Source: Cruorifilaria tuberocauda
Lineage: Eukaryota > Nematoda > Chromadorea > Rhabditida > Onchocercidae
NCBI GenBank assembly: GCA_013365365.1
Contig: JABVXU010000192.1
Location: 35,331-99,330, forward strand
Direction: 5' to 3'
DNA length: 64,000 bases
In this document: positions 61,991 through 64,000 of the stretch, piece after piece
How positions within the stretch are numbered: the stretch's first letter is position 1
How the letters are laid out: every line of letters begins with the position of its first letter
Translations under genes and position numbers: made by a program
Notes under the pieces: model-generated
Told to the model about the DNA's origin: nothing
What the model saw: the letters and a program-made list of their open reading frames with translations, nothing else
The model's database searches: none

Positions 61991-64000
61991 AATAAGTAAT
62001 TATGAAAAATATGGTGGAAAGTTTGGGAGAAAACGGCGATAACATTAATTTCTCTTCATCCTTTCGCATGTGCATTGCATCACACATCTATGGGCACATG
62101 CACACATACACACAGAGAGACGAACAACTTTTCATTGATTTTTTGAACGGTGCTGCTATTATTTGCTTTATCCCAGTTGCATCCGTTGAATTTGATCTGA
62201 TCATCCAGCTTTTTGTGTTGTTATTGTTACCTTTAGGGGATATTTTTCTGCGTGCAACCATTTCTTCTTTTTGGATGAGAGGTGTCATTGTTGAGAACTT
62301 GGAGTTTGAAAGGTTGCATTTATAGTTGATGGATAGATTTCTATCACTGTTGCTATCACATTTAATAAAATTGTTCTTTACTCATCGCTCCAGTATTATC
62401 ATATTTTAATTGTTAATTGGCCTTTTTTAATGAAAGTAAATAAGTGATTAGAAGAGAACGATGAAACTTTAAAGAAAATCTAATTTGGCAATTGAAATCT
62501 TTTAAAAATTTGGACTGTTGTGATAAAAAAATTAATAAAAATCAAAGAATGTTGATATAAGATGAAAGGAAGTTTGTAAAGATAATAAGGAAGTGGTAAA
62601 GAGATGTAGAGAAGAGAAGATTGAGAGAGAAAAGAGACATAAATGATATCAATAGAAATTTGAATAAAGTCAAGGAAATATAATCCATTTTATTTTTTGA
62701 AACATCTCAGTAATTTATGATTATTATTAATTTCATTTACATATAATTTCAGTTTTTCTCCTTCAACTTCAAAATTAATTTCTTCGCAAAGTGCTTAGAA
62801 ACCGTAATTCGAGTAAAAATTTGAAAAGCTGGATGAAAAGTAAAGCATAAAACTAACTCTATCCTTCTAGATATCCAACAACAATTCATGCGATCATCGA
62901 TTGATTTCAACTTTTGATTTCAATTTTTCCAAATTTCCTTTTTCAAGCTTTAAAGTTTACAATTGCACAAAATTCTGATAGTAATGAAATACAAAATAAA
63001 TAAAATTATCACATCAATAATCATATCAATAAAAACAAATAAATAAAATCGAAAATTTTCAATCTCACTTTCAACGAATAAAAAGCTTTTTTTGTTTATC
63101 AATTTTTGTTTACCGTCAAGCGAATGATCGTTTTTCATTCTTTTTACATTAAAAATTTTTCGCCAAAGTATAAACATTTTTATGATTATTCGAGAACGAA
63201 AGATAATCCATTCTCTATTATATTTATATTTTCCCTTTTCTGTTATACATACATTTATGTGCAATTTAATTTATCATATATTACTATTTAATTAAATTCA
63301 ATGGAATAATGTTTGATTGAAAAAAAAAAATCAAATGATTAAGCTGTGAGGATTTAATTTTCGCTAATACTTTTTATTTTAGGAAAAAATTTAGCGAATG
63401 TAGCACTACGAATATTTTCATAATTAAATTTTTTAGATTTCATTTTTTCACTTTCTTGTACTCGAGTTATTTCCATGAAAAAGTATATAATAAATTATCC
63501 ATATGCTTATTCATCAACATTGTTACAAAACTCGTTTTAACAAGATTAATTAGTTCTGCTCGATCATTATTAATTAACATTAACAGAATAAATAAGTATA
63601 TGTTTAATACATCAGATGGATACATCGATAAATCATTTACAATATCAGTTGAAATAATTTTGGTAAAAACTAATTTGCAAAGAATTGTTCAAAAATAAAA
63701 TAGTGTAATTATTGTAAAGCTTTTATTAATGACATAAACAATCACAAGGAATTTAAATCAAATATCTGGTAAGGAAATGAGTGGAAATGAATGGATAATA
63801 TCGTGAATCGGGGGGATAATATAGTAAAAAAATTACTGAAATAATTCGGGCAACAAAAAAATGAAACGAATGAAAACGGGAAATAATGAAATTATTCTCT
63901 TAAGGATATAATAAACATTCAAATGAACGAATGTAATCTTACAAAGCGACAACTTGCGAAGAAGCAAAATGGAAGAGAAAAAACTTTGAAAATTATTCGT

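Larger units (their letters stand above)
60268..64000. other. Non-coding region upstream of the co-Smad gene
   Basis: About 3.7 kb to the window end. It holds a purine-rich plus-strand tract (about 61320-61500) and a CA microsatellite (about 61973-61990). The 155-codon minus ORF at 61157-61624 mirrors the purine tract (Ser, Leu and Thr rich) and is not convincing as protein. The 107-codon plus ORF at 62002-62325 has one hydrophobic stretch and no recognisable family. The region likely contains the co-Smad promoter. Confidence 0.5.

Noticed and set aside
62002..62325. 107-codon plus ORF with a hydrophobic segment
   Set aside because: This length is near chance expectation for the composition, and there is no splice context or recognised family.

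Overview
The window is nuclear DNA from a nematode. It is AT-rich, its genes are cut into many short exons by GT-AG introns (most tens to a few hundred bases), and the proteins are animal proteins. One gene is a nematode-type serpentine chemoreceptor. The very AT-rich, roomy spacing resembles clade III (spirurid or filarial) worms more than Caenorhabditis, but that placement is inference. No rRNA, tRNA, CRISPR array, transposase or other mobile element was recognised. Exon borders were worked out by hand from splice consensus, reading phase and remembered family proteins. For every complete gene model the exon lengths sum to a multiple of three.

Layout. (1) 2372-11516, plus: SGSM/TBC-8-type RUN + TBC RabGAP, 20 exons. 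(2) 17056-22063, minus: RRN3/TIF-IA, the RNA polymerase I initiation factor, 13 exons. (3) 26981-29721, plus: seven-transmembrane chemoreceptor-like GPCR, 6 exons. (4) 33246-37456, minus: POLR3E/RPC5, an RNA polymerase III subunit, 11 coding exons and a probable 5' untranslated exon. (5) 38166-40428, plus: unrecognised cysteine-rich type I membrane protein, 7 exons. (6) 41523-43601, plus: BTB-BACK protein without Kelch repeats, 7 exons. (7) 44712-50097, minus: CDC45 replication helicase factor, 14 exons including a 13-base microexon. (8) 51226-53470, plus: MAK16, 60S ribosome assembly, 7 exons. (9) 54346-60267, minus: co-Smad (SMAD4; SMA-4/DAF-3 type), 16 exons. The rest is intergenic, with a few simple repeats and unexplained ORFs.

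How the genes relate. Four of the nine serve growth and proliferation: RRN3 (Pol I), POLR3E (Pol III), MAK16 (60S assembly) and CDC45 (replication). CDC45 and MAK16 are divergent across about 1.1 kb, and POLR3E and the membrane-protein gene are divergent across about 0.7 kb, so each pair may share regulatory DNA. The co-Smad is the nuclear effector of TGF-beta signalling, which controls body size and larval arrest in nematodes.

Points of most interest are an apparently non-canonical GA-AG intron inside the Smad MH2 domain, a 13-base microexon in CDC45, a 35-base intron in POLR3E, and the unrecognised membrane protein at 38.2-40.4 kb.
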